A DNA stretch of 64,000 nucleotides from Sphingomonadales bacterium Ga0077531 (GCA_001464915.1 LNED01000041.1:38800-102799); one strand, 5' to 3'; shown: positions 9,743 through 21,403, counted from the first letter of the stretch. Numbers and translations: made by a program. Notes: generated by a model from the sequence alone, not told the origin.

Positions 9743-11026
9743 ATGTCGCTCAAACTGGCCATCGCAAAGCTTTCCGCCGCAGCTGCGGGTGTGGCATTGT
9801 TGCAGGGCGGTGCAGTACGCGTCGCCGAGCCGCTGAACACTGAGGCGCCGGAGTTCTCATCGAAGATTGACGGCAAATTGATCGCGGTCGATCCGGAAAC
9901 CGGTGCGCGCTATATCAAGCGCCAGCGGGAGATTCCACTGCCCGAGCAGCGCCGCCGCCGGATTGTCGAGCGCACGATTGAGTGCCAGCCGGTCGGCCCA
10001 GCGGGTGCTGGCGGCGTCGCCGCACCGAGCGTGCCTGCTGGCGCGGTCCAGGCCTATTTCGACCCCAATGAATGCCCGCCAATTGCGCAGGTCGCCTTCC
10101 TGCCCGCGCCCCTACCCCCCCTTCCGCCGATTTCGGGCGGCGGCGGCCCTGGTGGTGGTTTCGGCGGTGGTTACGGAGGCGGTTTCGGTGGCGGCTTTGG
10201 CGGCGGCTTCTTCGGCGGTTTCTTTGGCGGCGGGGGATCGTCTTCGGGCGATGTTTCGGTGTCGACCACCACTTCGACCTCGGGCAGCAGCAGCGGTTCG
10301 AGCGGCGTGATTGTTGACGTCGACATCGACAATTCAACCTCGACCACTTCGTCCTCAGGCACGATCACGTCGTCGACCACTTCATCGACCGGGCAGATCA
10401 GTTCGTCGACCGGCGAGGTTTCGACCTCGACGTCGACGGGTCAGGTGTCTTCCTCAACCGGGGCTGTGTCGAGCACGAGCACCTCGGGTAATGTCTCGTC
10501 ATCAACTGGCGCGGTGTCTTCGAGCACGGGCGCTGTGTCTTCGAGCACGGGCGCGGTTTCGAGCTCGACCGGTGCCGTTTCGAGCAGCTCGGGCAATGTC
10601 TCGAGTTCGTCGGGCAATGTTTCCAGCTCTTCCGGAAATGTCAGTACTTCGACCGGAGCTGTTTCGTCCTCGTCATCTTCGTCCTCATCGTCGAGTTCCT
10701 CGTCCTCCAGTTCATCGAGTTCTAGCTCCTCGTCATCAGGCGGCGCGACCAGCGGCGGCCATACTTCGGGCGACATGACAAGCAGCACCAGCGGCTCGTC
10801 ATCATCGTCGAGCAGCGGCAGTTCAAGCGGGTCGAGTGGTTCTTCCGGCTCCAGTTCCACTTCGAGCAGCAGCAGCAGCAGCTCTTCGTCCTCATCGTCG
10901 AGCACCAGCGGCAGCTCGGGCGCGACCAGCAGCGGCACGGATGTGCCCGCGCCGCCAATGATGATCTTGTTCGGCCTTGCTGCCGCCGCGATCCTTGGGC
11001 GGCGCAAGTTCACCGATGTAGGTTAA
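9743..11026 (+). CDS. Serine-rich repeat surface protein with PEP-CTERM-like sorting signal
   Basis: 427 aa. A hydrophobic N-terminal segment (MSLKLAIAKLSAAAAGVALL) should direct export. Next come a charged region (about 35-90), a Gly-rich run of GGGF/GGGY units (about 130-165) and some 230 residues of Ser/Thr-rich low complexity with seven-residue units of the type SSSTGAV and SSSSGNV. The C-terminus VPAPPMMILFGL...ILGRRKF has the three parts of an exosortase signal: short proline motif, membrane helix and basic tail. Probably an extracellular or cell-surface glycoprotein-like polymer. The start at 9743 is chosen for the signal peptide; an upstream in-frame extension to 9560 looks non-coding. 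No exosortase gene is in the window. Confidence 0.75.
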   Translation: MSLKLAIAKLSAAAAGVALLQGGAVRVAEPLNTEAPEFSSKIDGKLIAVDPETGARYIKRQREIPLPEQRRRRIVERTIECQPVGPAGAGGVAAPSVPAGAVQAYFDPNECPPIAQVAFLPAPLPPLPPISGGGGPGGGFGGGYGGGFGGGFGGGFFGGFFGGGGSSSGDVSVSTTTSTSGSSSGSSGVIVDVDIDNSTSTTSSSGTITSSTTSSTGQISSSTGEVSTSTSTGQVSSSTGAVSSTSTSGNVSSSTGAVSSSTGAVSSSTGAVSSSTGAVSSSSGNVSSSSGNVSSSSGNVSTSTGAVSSSSSSSSSSSSSSSSSSSSSSSSSGGATSGGHTSGDMTSSTSGSSSSSSSGSSSGSSGSSGSSSTSSSSSSSSSSSSSSTSGSSGATSSGTDVPAPPMMILFGLAAAAILGRRKFTDVG

Positions 11027-11078
11027 GCGCGGGGGTAAGGGGCGCTGGCTGAGGGGGCGAAAGCCAGCGTCTCACAAC

Positions 11079-11118
11079 AAAGGGCGGTCCTGGTGGGGCC
11101 GCCCTTTTTGTTTGTCTA
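11079..11118 (+). terminator. Intrinsic terminator after the serine-repeat gene
   Basis: AAAGGGCGG pairs with CCGCCCTTT around a short loop and is followed by TTGTTTGT. It is preceded by another hairpin at 11043-11068 (CGCTGGCT / AGCCAGCG). It lies between convergent genes and may also serve the rhodanese gene. Confidence 0.75.
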
Positions 11119-11144
11119 AAGCTGATTGTCCGGACTGGACGCAA

Positions 11145-11648
11145 TCAGCGCGGCGTTTCGACCGGCTGCTGCGCTTCTTCCCAAGCAGTGATGCCGCCCG
11201 CCAGATGCTCCACCGGCTTGCCTGTCGCAGCGGCCAGCTTCTCTCCCGCGATGGCCGAACGGCGGCCTGAGCGACAGTAAAGCACCACCTCGCGCCCGTC
11301 CGACAGGTCAAGGCTGGCGGGGTCGAACTGGTCGAGCGGAATGTGCTCCGCACCCGGGATCACCCCTTCGGCGACTTCAGCATCGGTGCGCACGTCGATC
11401 AGTCGGACATTGCCAGCCGCGAGCCGTGCGGCGAGTTCGTCGGGCGAGAGATCGATCATGGCAGGCGCACTGGGCGGCGGTATCGCGGGCACGGCTGCGT
11501 CGGCATCAGTCCCCGCTGTCCCAGCAAACGCCAGCTCGAACCCGAGCGGCGCTGACGAGCCACCGCCTTCGCCGCCGCGCTCGTCCCCGCAGGCGGCCAG
11601 CGCCAGCAGGGCTGAGGCAGCAAGCAGGGCAGGGCGGGGGGCGTTCAT
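11145..11648 (-). CDS. Rhodanese-like domain lipoprotein
   Basis: 167 aa. A lipoprotein signal ends at C20 (LLALAAC), so the protein is probably anchored in the envelope. After a Gly/Pro-rich linker the rhodanese domain (about 65-165) has VRLIDVRTDAEVAEG, PGAEHIPL and the active-site loop CRSGRRS with C125. Likely sulfurtransferase or persulfide carrier in the periplasm; the natural donor is unknown. It lies 7 bases downstream of acnA and is probably co-transcribed with it. The start at 11648 is the only ATG giving a lipoprotein signal. Confidence 0.85.
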   Translation of the reverse strand: MNAPRPALLAASALLALAACGDERGGEGGGSSAPLGFELAFAGTAGTDADAAVPAIPPPSAPAMIDLSPDELAARLAAGNVRLIDVRTDAEVAEGVIPGAEHIPLDQFDPASLDLSDGREVVLYCRSGRRSAIAGEKLAAATGKPVEHLAGGITAWEEAQQPVETPR

Positions 11649-11655
11649 AGCGCTA

Positions 11656-14328
<2,673 letters not shown>

Positions 14329-14447
14329 GGGGGCGTGTCCATCCTATTTTAGAATTACCCGCCCCGATCCACCAAGGGCGCGGTTTCGCCGCCGCCACTG
14401 CGCTTTCACGGGCGCGAGGTCAAGGGGGCCGGGCTGCGCAAATTGTC

Positions 14448-15350
14448 TCAGGTTGCGGCCGTCGCAGGTTCCCGCTGCGGGCGCGTCGCCAGCCAGCAGC
14501 CCGCCACAATCAGTGCGGTTCCCGCCAGCGTCGGCAACGTCACGCCTTCGCGAAAGAACAGCCAACCGAAGACGCTCGCCCAGATGAATCCCGAATATTC
14601 GGTCGGCACCAGCGCCTGCGCCTCGGCCCGGGCATAGGCCCATGCGATCGACAGCGAACCCGCAACCGTCAGCGCGCCTGCCGCCAGCAATGCGGGCAGC
14701 GCGTCGCTGTTCGGCGTTTCCCACAGGAACGGGGCGAGGGTCAGCAGCACCAGCCCGCCGATCCCACTGTGGAAGGTGGTTATCTCGATCGGCCCGGCCA
14801 CCTGCGCCTGCCTGCGGATCACAATGAAATTATAGGCATAGAGCAGCGCTGATACGAACAGTGATGCCACGCCCAGCGCCGCGCCTTCATCAAATTCGCC
14901 TTGTCCGATCCGCCCGCCGACGATCACCAGTGTGCCCGCGAATCCGAGCAGGCTCGCTAGTATGGCAGCGCGGCTGATGACCTCGCCCAGCAAGACGCTG
15001 GCGAGATAGAGCGCGATCAGCGGGGCAATGAAACTCAATGCAATCGCCTCTGCCAATGGCAGGCGGGTCAGGGCGAAGAAAAATGTCAACGCCATGAAGG
15101 CTGACACCACGCCTCGGGTCAGATGCAATTTCAGCACCGCGCCCGAAGGCCATGCAGGCCCGCGCGACAGCCACACGGGCGCAATCAGCGCCGCCCCAAT
15201 CCCGGCGCGCAGCACCGTGGCGGTATAGGCGCCGATCATCAGCGCCGCCTCTTTCATGAAGGCATCCATCAAGGACAAGAACCCCACGCCGGCCAGTGCG
15301 GCGGCGAATGGCAGCAGGGGGTGGCTTTTCCCAGACATGGCTCGCGCCAT
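14448..15350 (-). CDS. DMT superfamily transporter (EamA family)
   Basis: About 300 aa with ten predicted membrane helices arranged as two EamA repeats. Visible features include HLTRGVVSAFMALTFFFAL, LPLAEAIALSFIAPLIALYLASVLLGE in the first half, and the second-half equivalent LVPTEYSGFIWASVFGWLFFREGV. Such proteins export or import small metabolites; the substrate cannot be predicted. The start is uncertain: ATG at 15350 (MARAMSGKSH) or 15338 (MSGKSHPLL); both SDs are weak. Divergent from the L,D-transpeptidase gene. Confidence 0.85.
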   Translation of the reverse strand: MARAMSGKSHPLLPFAAALAGVGFLSLMDAFMKEAALMIGAYTATVLRAGIGAALIAPVWLSRGPAWPSGAVLKLHLTRGVVSAFMALTFFFALTRLPLAEAIALSFIAPLIALYLASVLLGEVISRAAILASLLGFAGTLVIVGGRIGQGEFDEGAALGVASLFVSALLYAYNFIVIRRQAQVAGPIEITTFHSGIGGLVLLTLAPFLWETPNSDALPALLAAGALTVAGSLSIAWAYARAEAQALVPTEYSGFIWASVFGWLFFREGVTLPTLAGTALIVAGCWLATRPQREPATAAT

Positions 15351-15521
15351 AGTCCGCTTGGCTTGATGCGTCACGTAACAGTGGCGCTGGTGCAAGCGGC
15401 TGTGCACATTAATGCCAGCGAAAGCGAAGGTGGTTGATAGGGGCCGCCCGCCCGGAGTATGAACGGGCTGGACCAGACGGCGTTGCATTCAGCAACGAGA
15501 CGGGGCGAAAAGGCAGAAGCG

Positions 15522-16910
15522 ATGACAAGGTTTTCCGGCAAAATGGCAGGCAGCGCCGCGCTCGCCGCGCTGATAGCGAACGCTGCCTTGGCGCAAAGCA
15601 GCACGCAGCCGACCCCGACCCAGCCCGAAATGCTTCCCCGTAGCGAACAACAGGGCGGCCCGCAGCCAGCCCAACTGCCCACCCCGCGCGACGCCTTTGA
15701 ACAGGCCTTCCCGCAGGCCGCCAAGCCCGCGCCGCTGGTGCAGACATGGACTGTCGGTCAGGCCGCACGGCTAGTCGCCGTGATCGAGGGGATTGGCGCA
15801 GAAGGCCTCGATCCCAAGGATTACGATCTGCAGCCGCTCAAGGTCGCGCTGGCCGCCGGGCCTTCGGATGAATTGAATCAGCTCGCCTCGCAAAGCTTTG
15901 TCTGGCTGGTTGAGGATCTGCGTGACGGGCGCACCCCGATGGACGCGCGCGAACAGTGGTTCGTGGTTGATCCCGACCGCGATGCTTTTCGCACCGGCGA
16001 CATCCTTACCGAAGCGCTCGCGTCAGGCGATATCGCAGGCACGCTGGCGAAGCTCGCGCCCACCCACCCCGATTACGCCCGCCTGCGCGATGAATTGGCC
16101 AAAACGCCCGAGGCCAGCACCACCAAACGCAAACTGATCCGCGCCAATATGGATCGCTGGCGCTGGTTGGCGCGCGATCTCGGCTCGCAATACCTGATTA
16201 CCAACGTGCCCGAGTTTCAGCTGCGGCTGACGGTCAAGAACCGGATCATCAGCACCTACCGCACCGTGGTTGGTAAGCCGGGGCGCACCGCCACCCCGCA
16301 GCTGGCTGAAATGGTCGAAGGTGTGGTGTTCAACCCGACGTGGACGGTACCGCAATCCATCGTCAAGGGCGAAGGGTTGGGCGCAAAAGTGCTCGCCAAC
16401 CCCGCGTGGGGCAGGCGCAACGGCTATGTCGCTACGCGGGGTGCGAATGGCTACATTTCTGTGGTGCAGCAGCCGGGGCCGGGCAATTCGCTCGGCATGA
16501 TGAAGCTGGAAATGCCCAACGCGCACGCGATCTTTTTCCACGACACCCCGTCGCGCCACCTGTTTGCCAATGATAGCCGCGCGTTGAGCCACGGCTGCAT
16601 CCGTACCGAACGCGCGCTCGAACTGGCGATGACGATGGCGATTCTGGGCAAGGGTGCATCGAAGGAAGAAGCCGTCGAGATCTCGAAATCGGGCAAGTAT
16701 ACCAAGGTGATGCTCGAAAAGCAGTGGCCCGCCTATATCACCTATTTCACGATGGCATCCGACATCAATGGTGAGATGGCGACCTTCAACGACATATATG
16801 GCCGCGACACGAAGGTGCTGGCCAGCCTGGATAAGCCGCGCGTGCGCGAACGCAGCATCCTGCCGACTGACGAGGTGATCGTGATCGAGGATGATTTGCA
16901 GGATAGTTAA
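15522..16910 (+). CDS. L,D-transpeptidase, YcbB-like, exported
   Basis: 462 aa. A signal peptide (MTRFSGKMAGSAALAALIANAALAQ) sends it to the periplasm, where YcbB-type enzymes make 3-3 cross-links in peptidoglycan. The N-terminal half (about 85-210) is the scaffold domain seen in this class; the YkuD catalytic domain follows, with the nucleophile C359 in LSHGCIRTE and the upstream histidine in FFHDTPSRHLF. No recognisable peptidoglycan-binding domain is needed to reach the family length. The start at 15522 is selected for the signal peptide. It is convergent with, and overlaps by 4 bases, the small membrane protein gene. Confidence 0.9.
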   Translation: MTRFSGKMAGSAALAALIANAALAQSSTQPTPTQPEMLPRSEQQGGPQPAQLPTPRDAFEQAFPQAAKPAPLVQTWTVGQAARLVAVIEGIGAEGLDPKDYDLQPLKVALAAGPSDELNQLASQSFVWLVEDLRDGRTPMDAREQWFVVDPDRDAFRTGDILTEALASGDIAGTLAKLAPTHPDYARLRDELAKTPEASTTKRKLIRANMDRWRWLARDLGSQYLITNVPEFQLRLTVKNRIISTYRTVVGKPGRTATPQLAEMVEGVVFNPTWTVPQSIVKGEGLGAKVLANPAWGRRNGYVATRGANGYISVVQQPGPGNSLGMMKLEMPNAHAIFFHDTPSRHLFANDSRALSHGCIRTERALELAMTMAILGKGASKEEAVEISKSGKYTKVMLEKQWPAYITYFTMASDINGEMATFNDIYGRDTKVLASLDKPRVRERSILPTDEVIVIEDDLQDS

Positions 16911-17341
16911 GGGCGCTCGAGCACACGTTCGAGCAGCACCTGCCTTCGGTAAAGTACCGCCGCAGGCAGGGCGAAGCACGCTGCGGCCATCGCAAAGAAT
17001 TCATCCCGACCGGTGACGGCTTGGAATGCAGCGATGCCGACAATTGCGGTTCCCATCGCCACTGCTGTGCCGACCCGGCTCTCCAGCCGATAGCCAGCGA
17101 TGCGCGCAATGGGCACGCCTGCTAACATCAGAGCCAGGCCCGTGGCGAGGCCGCCGAAGATGAACCCCGCGATCAGCGCCAGCATTGCCAGCTGAACGTA
17201 GAATTTGAAATCGTAGTCGGCCTGCGTCGTCAGGCCATCGACCAGAAACGTTGATGCCAGCAAGATCGCGCCCAGCGCTGCCGCTTGCAGCGTTGCAGGG
17301 GCAATTGCTCTGGTTTCGGGCGAGGAGCCAAATCTCCGCAC
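16907..17341 (-). CDS. Uncharacterised four-helix membrane protein
   Basis: About 144 aa if the GTG at 17341 is used; a TTG at 17407 would add 22 residues and overlap the upstream gene by 53 bases. Four hydrophobic segments are visible: ATLQAAALGAILLASTFLV, FYVQLAMLALIAGFIFGGL with ALMLAGVPIA, VGTAVAMGTAIVGIAAF, and EFFAMAAACFALPAAVLY. No family recognised. It follows the second L,D-transpeptidase gene by 13 bases and is probably co-transcribed, so an envelope role is reasonable but unproven. Confidence 0.6.
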   Translation of the reverse strand: MRRFGSSPETRAIAPATLQAAALGAILLASTFLVDGLTTQADYDFKFYVQLAMLALIAGFIFGGLATGLALMLAGVPIARIAGYRLESRVGTAVAMGTAIVGIAAFQAVTGRDEFFAMAAACFALPAAVLYRRQVLLERVLERP

Positions 17342-17354
17342 GCCCCGCAGCGTC

Positions 17355-18056
17355 TCAATACGCGCTAGCAGCTGCGCCCGGCCCGAATTGCAGCGGCGCG
17401 CGATCAATCATTGCCAGTTCCGGCAGCGGCTGGATGCTGCCGTCTTCTTCCAATCCCAGCGAGTCGGCGAACAGCAATCGCCCGCCCGACAGGTGCATCA
17501 ACGCGATGCGAAACTGTTCCTCGCCCATCGCGAAACAACCATTCGAGCGGCCCAAACGGCCCCACTTTTCGAGGTGACTGTTCTCGGCATAGGCGGCGCG
17601 GTGCATCACGATGTAGCGTTGCAGTGCGGCGTTATTGCTCTGATCAAGCCCGCCCAATCGCACCGATGTGCCATACCGCCCCTGATACCACTCCCACGTC
17701 ACGTAAGCCCCACGGCTGGTCGCGAGCGAGCCTTCCGTGTTCGAAAACGCCTTTAGCCAGCCGTCGTGCTGCGGGTCTGATCCGGTGCCGTGGCTGACGT
17801 GGTAGGATTGCACCTCGGCCCGTTCGAGATTGACGAAATGGAACCGGGGTTTGGCCGAATGCAGGCCGAAATCGGCGATCCCGACAATGTCACGTTTCCA
17901 GATCACATCGCCAGCGCGATGGAGTTCGCGTTGGGCAATGTCGAACAGGATACGATCGCGCACAGTTCCCGGAGCCACCGACGCAAAGAGGCGCGTCGGC
18001 AGAGCCAATGCCGCCCCCGCTATCAATGAGCCTTTGAGAAGGTCGCGCCGCTTCAT
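17355..18056 (-). CDS. Murein L,D-transpeptidase catalytic domain protein (YkuD_2 type)
   Basis: 233 aa. The N-terminus KRRDLLKGSLIAGAALALP carries a twin-arginine-like export signal with cleavage near SVA. The mature protein resembles the YkuD_2 group: HVSHGTGSDPQ, YIVMHRAAYAE and the catalytic GRSNGCFAMG with C174. Expected to act on peptide stems of murein in the periplasm. The start at 18056 is chosen for the RR signal; 21 upstream in-frame residues look non-coding. It is the second L,D-transpeptidase in 2.5 kb, of a different subfamily from the one at 15522. Confidence 0.85.
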   Translation of the reverse strand: MKRRDLLKGSLIAGAALALPTRLFASVAPGTVRDRILFDIAQRELHRAGDVIWKRDIVGIADFGLHSAKPRFHFVNLERAEVQSYHVSHGTGSDPQHDGWLKAFSNTEGSLATSRGAYVTWEWYQGRYGTSVRLGGLDQSNNAALQRYIVMHRAAYAENSHLEKWGRLGRSNGCFAMGEEQFRIALMHLSGGRLLFADSLGLEEDGSIQPLPELAMIDRAPLQFGPGAAASAY

Positions 18057-18124
18057 CCTGTCATAACCTATAATGCAATCCTTGGGTTCCCAACCACCCA
18101 ATTGTGCCATTCGTCGCATTAACG

Positions 18125-19582
18125 TTACGTTTCGTGGCGGCTTTCATGAAGCGCTTTGGCCGCCATGCCCAATTTGATCACGCCGGGCAGGTTCGCTCTG
18201 ATCGCCTCACCCACCTTGGCAAGCGAGGCCAATCGCGGACTGCGCTCGGCTTTCAACCGGGCGATTTCAGGGCCGGTGGGGTGCAGCCGGCTGCGGGAAT
18301 TGAAGCTTTCCGTCTTGGGATTGGCGGACAACATCGCGCCCGAAAGCAGGTTGGCCATTACCGCGTAGGGGTAGGTGTCGGGGCAATCGGTCAGCGGGGC
18401 AGGATTGCACAGCGGGTTACGTTCTTCGTCGGTGTCAAAGTGCACTTCGAGGAAGGCGGCAAGCGCCGCGCTGTAGGGCACGAAGGGGGTCTGCACCAAT
18501 TGCAGCGTGATGGTGTCGCCATCGAAAAACGGGCGGGTATCGCTGCGTGCGGAGAACGGCACAGCGGTGGCGGTGCAATCGATAAACAGCGTGCCGGGCG
18601 GGACTGGAACGCGCTCTTCGCCAAACAGTATGGCGTCAGGCTCAATCGCAGTGACCCGCCCCTGCCGGTGGACGCGGGTGATCTGCTGCATCAGCGCAAC
18701 CTCGCCTTCGGAAATCACCGCGAAATGGAACATTGCAGGCTCCACCGCCGGATCGATTCGCAGCATCACGCCGCGCGTTTCGAGCAGGTGGCACATGGCG
18801 CGGCCATTGGCTGCCGCTGTCGCGCTTTCGACCAAGGCCAATTGAAACTCCACCAGCCCTTCAAGCCCGGCGTGGGCCGGTTGCAACTGGCGGCGGTTGA
18901 ACATCCAGCTATCGCGCGGGCGCACCCAATCGATCCGATCAGGCGCGACGCCCGCCTCGATCAGCCACACGGCGGTGTCCATCGCGGTCTTGCCGCCGCC
19001 AAGGATCACAAAGTGCTGCGGCGGATTGGCGGCTTCCAGCCACAGCCCCGGCAGGTCACCCGGAATCGCGCGGCGCGTGCCCGGCGCCACAGCAAATGAA
19101 GGCGTATGCGTGGCTGGAACCGAGGTCTGGAACCACGTCGCATCGACCAGCTTGCGCCGCACCGCGACCGATTGCTCCGCCCCCGATAGGATCCCGCGCA
19201 GAGAGTGCACGCCGTCCGCTCCCCCACGATAATCGGTCAGCGGCAGATAAGTTACCCGCCCGCTTGGCAACAGTTTTTCGCGCATCACCCGGTCGTAATA
19301 GGCGAGGATTTCGGCATGGCGGGCGAGCGGATACATCGCGGCATTGTGCCCCTCGGTATCGACCCGGTCGGTGCACAGCTCAAGCGAATTGACTCCGTAG
19401 GTCGCACTCGGCTGGTGCAACGCGACGAAGGAATAGGCGTCGTTCCAGTGCCCGCCGGGGCGCGCGTGGCGATCGACAATGGTGATGTGGCAATCGGAGT
19501 CTTCGTCAATCAGCGTATCGGCAAAAGCCAGCCCCACCGCGCCAGCGCCGACGATCAGGTAATCGGTTGTGATGTCGGACAA
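18125..19582 (-). CDS. FAD-dependent NAD(P)-binding oxidoreductase (monooxygenase-like)
   Basis: 485 aa. The FAD motif GAGAVGLAFADTL is at the N-terminus and is followed by the ribose-binding acidic residue in ITIVDRHARPGGHWNDAYSF, typical of flavin monooxygenase-like proteins. A second Rossmann motif ILGGGKTAMDTAVWL lies near residue 200 for NAD(P)H. The last 150 residues lack a recognised domain. Substrate unknown. It lies 36 bases downstream of the amidohydrolase gene in the same direction, so they may form an operon. Confidence 0.8.
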   Translation of the reverse strand: MSDITTDYLIVGAGAVGLAFADTLIDEDSDCHITIVDRHARPGGHWNDAYSFVALHQPSATYGVNSLELCTDRVDTEGHNAAMYPLARHAEILAYYDRVMREKLLPSGRVTYLPLTDYRGGADGVHSLRGILSGAEQSVAVRRKLVDATWFQTSVPATHTPSFAVAPGTRRAIPGDLPGLWLEAANPPQHFVILGGGKTAMDTAVWLIEAGVAPDRIDWVRPRDSWMFNRRQLQPAHAGLEGLVEFQLALVESATAAANGRAMCHLLETRGVMLRIDPAVEPAMFHFAVISEGEVALMQQITRVHRQGRVTAIEPDAILFGEERVPVPPGTLFIDCTATAVPFSARSDTRPFFDGDTITLQLVQTPFVPYSAALAAFLEVHFDTDEERNPLCNPAPLTDCPDTYPYAVMANLLSGAMLSANPKTESFNSRSRLHPTGPEIARLKAERSPRLASLAKVGEAIRANLPGVIKLGMAAKALHESRHET

Positions 19583-19618
19583 TTTACGTCTCCCCCGCAG
19601 TGCCGCGCGGGCTTAGCA

Positions 19619-20533
19619 TCAATCTGGCAGGCTCGCGCGGGCATTTTCGTCGGCCATCGCCAGCATTGAACGGGCGTGGCGCGCGGCGACGATGCGCGGA
19701 TCATCGCCGTAACCGCCGCCCAGCGCGGAGGCGATGACTAGGCCGCGTTGGCGCGCTTGGCTGACCACGTACCGGTCGCGCAAAGCCAACCCAGCATCGG
19801 TCAAAGCAAGCCTGCCGAGCTTGTCCTCAAAGTGGGGATCAACGCCTGCCTGATAGAGCACGAAATCGGGCGCAAACTCGGCCATCACTTCGGGCAGATG
19901 GCGGGTTAGCGCGGCCATATAGCCATCATCATCCACTCCATCGGGCAGGCCGACATCGCGGCTGGAGCGGGCCTTGCGCACCGGGAAGTTCTTCTCCGCA
20001 TGGAGCGAGAGGGTGAAGATATCCGCGCGCCCGGCGGTGAGGCTGGCGGTGCCATCGCCCTGATGCACGTCGAGGTCGACGATCAGGATGCGCCGCGCAT
20101 CGCCTTCAGCGATCAGGCGATTGGCGGTCACCGCAAGGTCGTTGAACACGCAGTAACCCGCGCCGGTATCGTGCAGCGCGTGGTGGCTGCCCGCCGCGCT
20201 ATTCGCCGCATAGCCGTGCTGCATCGCCAGCTTGGCCGCGAGCCACGTGCCGCCATTGGTGTGACGCACGCGGGCAGTGATCGCGGGCGTCACCGGAAAG
20301 CCGATCCGCCGTTCCTTCTCGCGCGGGACTTCGGCGCGGAAGACCTGATCTACGTAATCGGGACAATGCACCGCTTCGAGCCATTGGCGCGGCATTGGTT
20401 CGGGCGCATGCTCGGTGATCGCAGCGCCCGAGGCCCGCAACTCCTCCATCACGAGATAGTATTTGTCGAAGCGGAAGCTCCCGCGTTCTGGGCGCGGGGC
20501 CATATAGTCAGCGTGGTGGACGACGTGGAGCAT
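19619..20533 (-). CDS. Histone deacetylase family protein (acetyl-amide hydrolase)
   Basis: 304 aa arginase/deacetylase fold. Zinc ligands and catalytic residues are visible: GSHHALHDTGAGYCVFNDLAV, LIVDLDVHQGDGTA (D and H ligands) and YQAGVDPHFEDKLG with the second aspartate. Bacterial members remove acetyl groups from polyamines, acetoin-related or protein lysine substrates; which applies cannot be said. It sits between mntP (6 bases upstream) and a flavoprotein gene, all on the minus strand. Confidence 0.88.
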   Translation of the reverse strand: MLHVVHHADYMAPRPERGSFRFDKYYLVMEELRASGAAITEHAPEPMPRQWLEAVHCPDYVDQVFRAEVPREKERRIGFPVTPAITARVRHTNGGTWLAAKLAMQHGYAANSAAGSHHALHDTGAGYCVFNDLAVTANRLIAEGDARRILIVDLDVHQGDGTASLTAGRADIFTLSLHAEKNFPVRKARSSRDVGLPDGVDDDGYMAALTRHLPEVMAEFAPDFVLYQAGVDPHFEDKLGRLALTDAGLALRDRYVVSQARQRGLVIASALGGGYGDDPRIVAARHARSMLAMADENARASLPD

Positions 20534-20539
20534 CGCGAG

Positions 20540-21085
20540 TCAAAGGTAGCCGGTGTGTTCGGCGAGGATCTTGCACCCCAGCGCGATCAGGATCACGCCG
20601 CCCGCACGTTCGGCCCATGTGCCCCAGCGATCCCCCGCCACCCGGCCTAACGCTACGCCCGCGCCGCTCATGATGAAGGTGACGCCGCCAATCAGGGTGA
20701 CGGCAGTGAGCGGGGCGATGTCGAGCGTGGGCAGGGTGATACCCGCCGCGAGCGCATCGACACTGGTCGCCACGCCCGCAACCAGCAATGCCTTGCCCGT
20801 GAGCGCGCGGGCAGCTTCGTCCTCGCCAACATGCCCGCCGAGCATCCGCACGCCGAGGAAGGCGAGCAATCCAAAGGCGATCCAGTGATCGACCGCTTCG
20901 ACATATACGAGCGCGACGGCCCCGATCCCCCAACCGATCAGCGGCATCACCCCTTGGAATAGGCCGAAGGTGAGCGCGATTCCCGCAGCCCCGCGCACAC
21001 CAGGCCGAAACCGCGCGCCCTGAGTAAGCGCCACCGCAAACGCGTCCATCGCAAGCGCGAGGGCGAGGAGGAGGGCTTCGATCAT
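20540..21085 (-). CDS. mntP: Manganese efflux pump MntP family protein
   Basis: 181 aa, six membrane helices in two inverted three-helix repeats. The conserved aspartates are in LALAMDAFAVALTQG and GVATSVDALAAGITLP, the pattern of MntP/YebN exporters. Exports Mn(II) across the inner membrane. The region upstream (39 bases to the next gene) is too short for a yybP-ykoY riboswitch, so control must come from further upstream or be absent. The start gives MIEALLLALALAMDAF, as usual. Confidence 0.88.
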   Translation of the reverse strand: MIEALLLALALAMDAFAVALTQGARFRPGVRGAAGIALTFGLFQGVMPLIGWGIGAVALVYVEAVDHWIAFGLLAFLGVRMLGGHVGEDEAARALTGKALLVAGVATSVDALAAGITLPTLDIAPLTAVTLIGGVTFIMSGAGVALGRVAGDRWGTWAERAGGVILIALGCKILAEHTGYL

Positions 21086-21124
21086 AGATGTAAAAATCTC
21101 ATGCGATCGACGATGCGACTAACG

Positions 21125-21403
21125 CTATTCTGACACACGCCATATCTCGCTTGCTTCGACCACCTCTGCGCCCATCGTCTGACGAAAACGCTCAGCGCAC
21201 CAGTCGTGCCCTTTCCGATATTGCTCACCGTATTCCGCCTCCGACATTTTTTCAGCCTTGAGCATCAGGCGCGCAAACTCATTGGCGGACAGCTCTCCGG
21301 ATTTTGGCAGATAGTCGGAAATATGCGTGTCGCCGCTTCCGCAGTTTCCATAGATGACGCAAGCATCGTGGAGCAGTTTCTCGAACCGTTCCCTTGTCGT
21401 CAT
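21125..21403 (-). CDS. Uncharacterised small protein
   Basis: 92 aa, hydrophilic and acidic: [20 protein letters not shown] at the start, three cysteines (positions about 15, 21 and 69), and a C-terminus EASEIWRVSE. No family recognised. Its ATG overlaps the TGA of the thioredoxin-like gene upstream (ATGA), so it is translated with it. Codon use and coupling support a real gene. Confidence 0.6.
   Translation of the reverse strand: MTTRERFEKLLHDACVIYGNCGSGDTHISDYLPKSGELSANEFARLMLKAEKMSEAEYGEQYRKGHDWCAERFRQTMGAEVVEASEIWRVSE

Noticed and set aside
10441..11013. Acidic Leu/Glu-rich minus-strand frame
   Set aside because: Reverse translation of the serine repeats (AGC/TCG read as GAC/CTG/GAG).
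16023..16979. 318-codon minus-strand frame opposite the L,D-transpeptidase
   Set aside because: The plus-strand protein has signal peptide and catalytic motif; the opposite frame has none.
17342..17407. TTG-started N-terminal extension of the small membrane protein
   Set aside because: It would overlap the L,D-transpeptidase gene by 53 bases; the GTG at 17341 is more economical, though not proven.
21086..21124. yybP-ykoY manganese riboswitch expected before mntP
   Set aside because: Only 39 bases between genes, too short, and no matching sequence.
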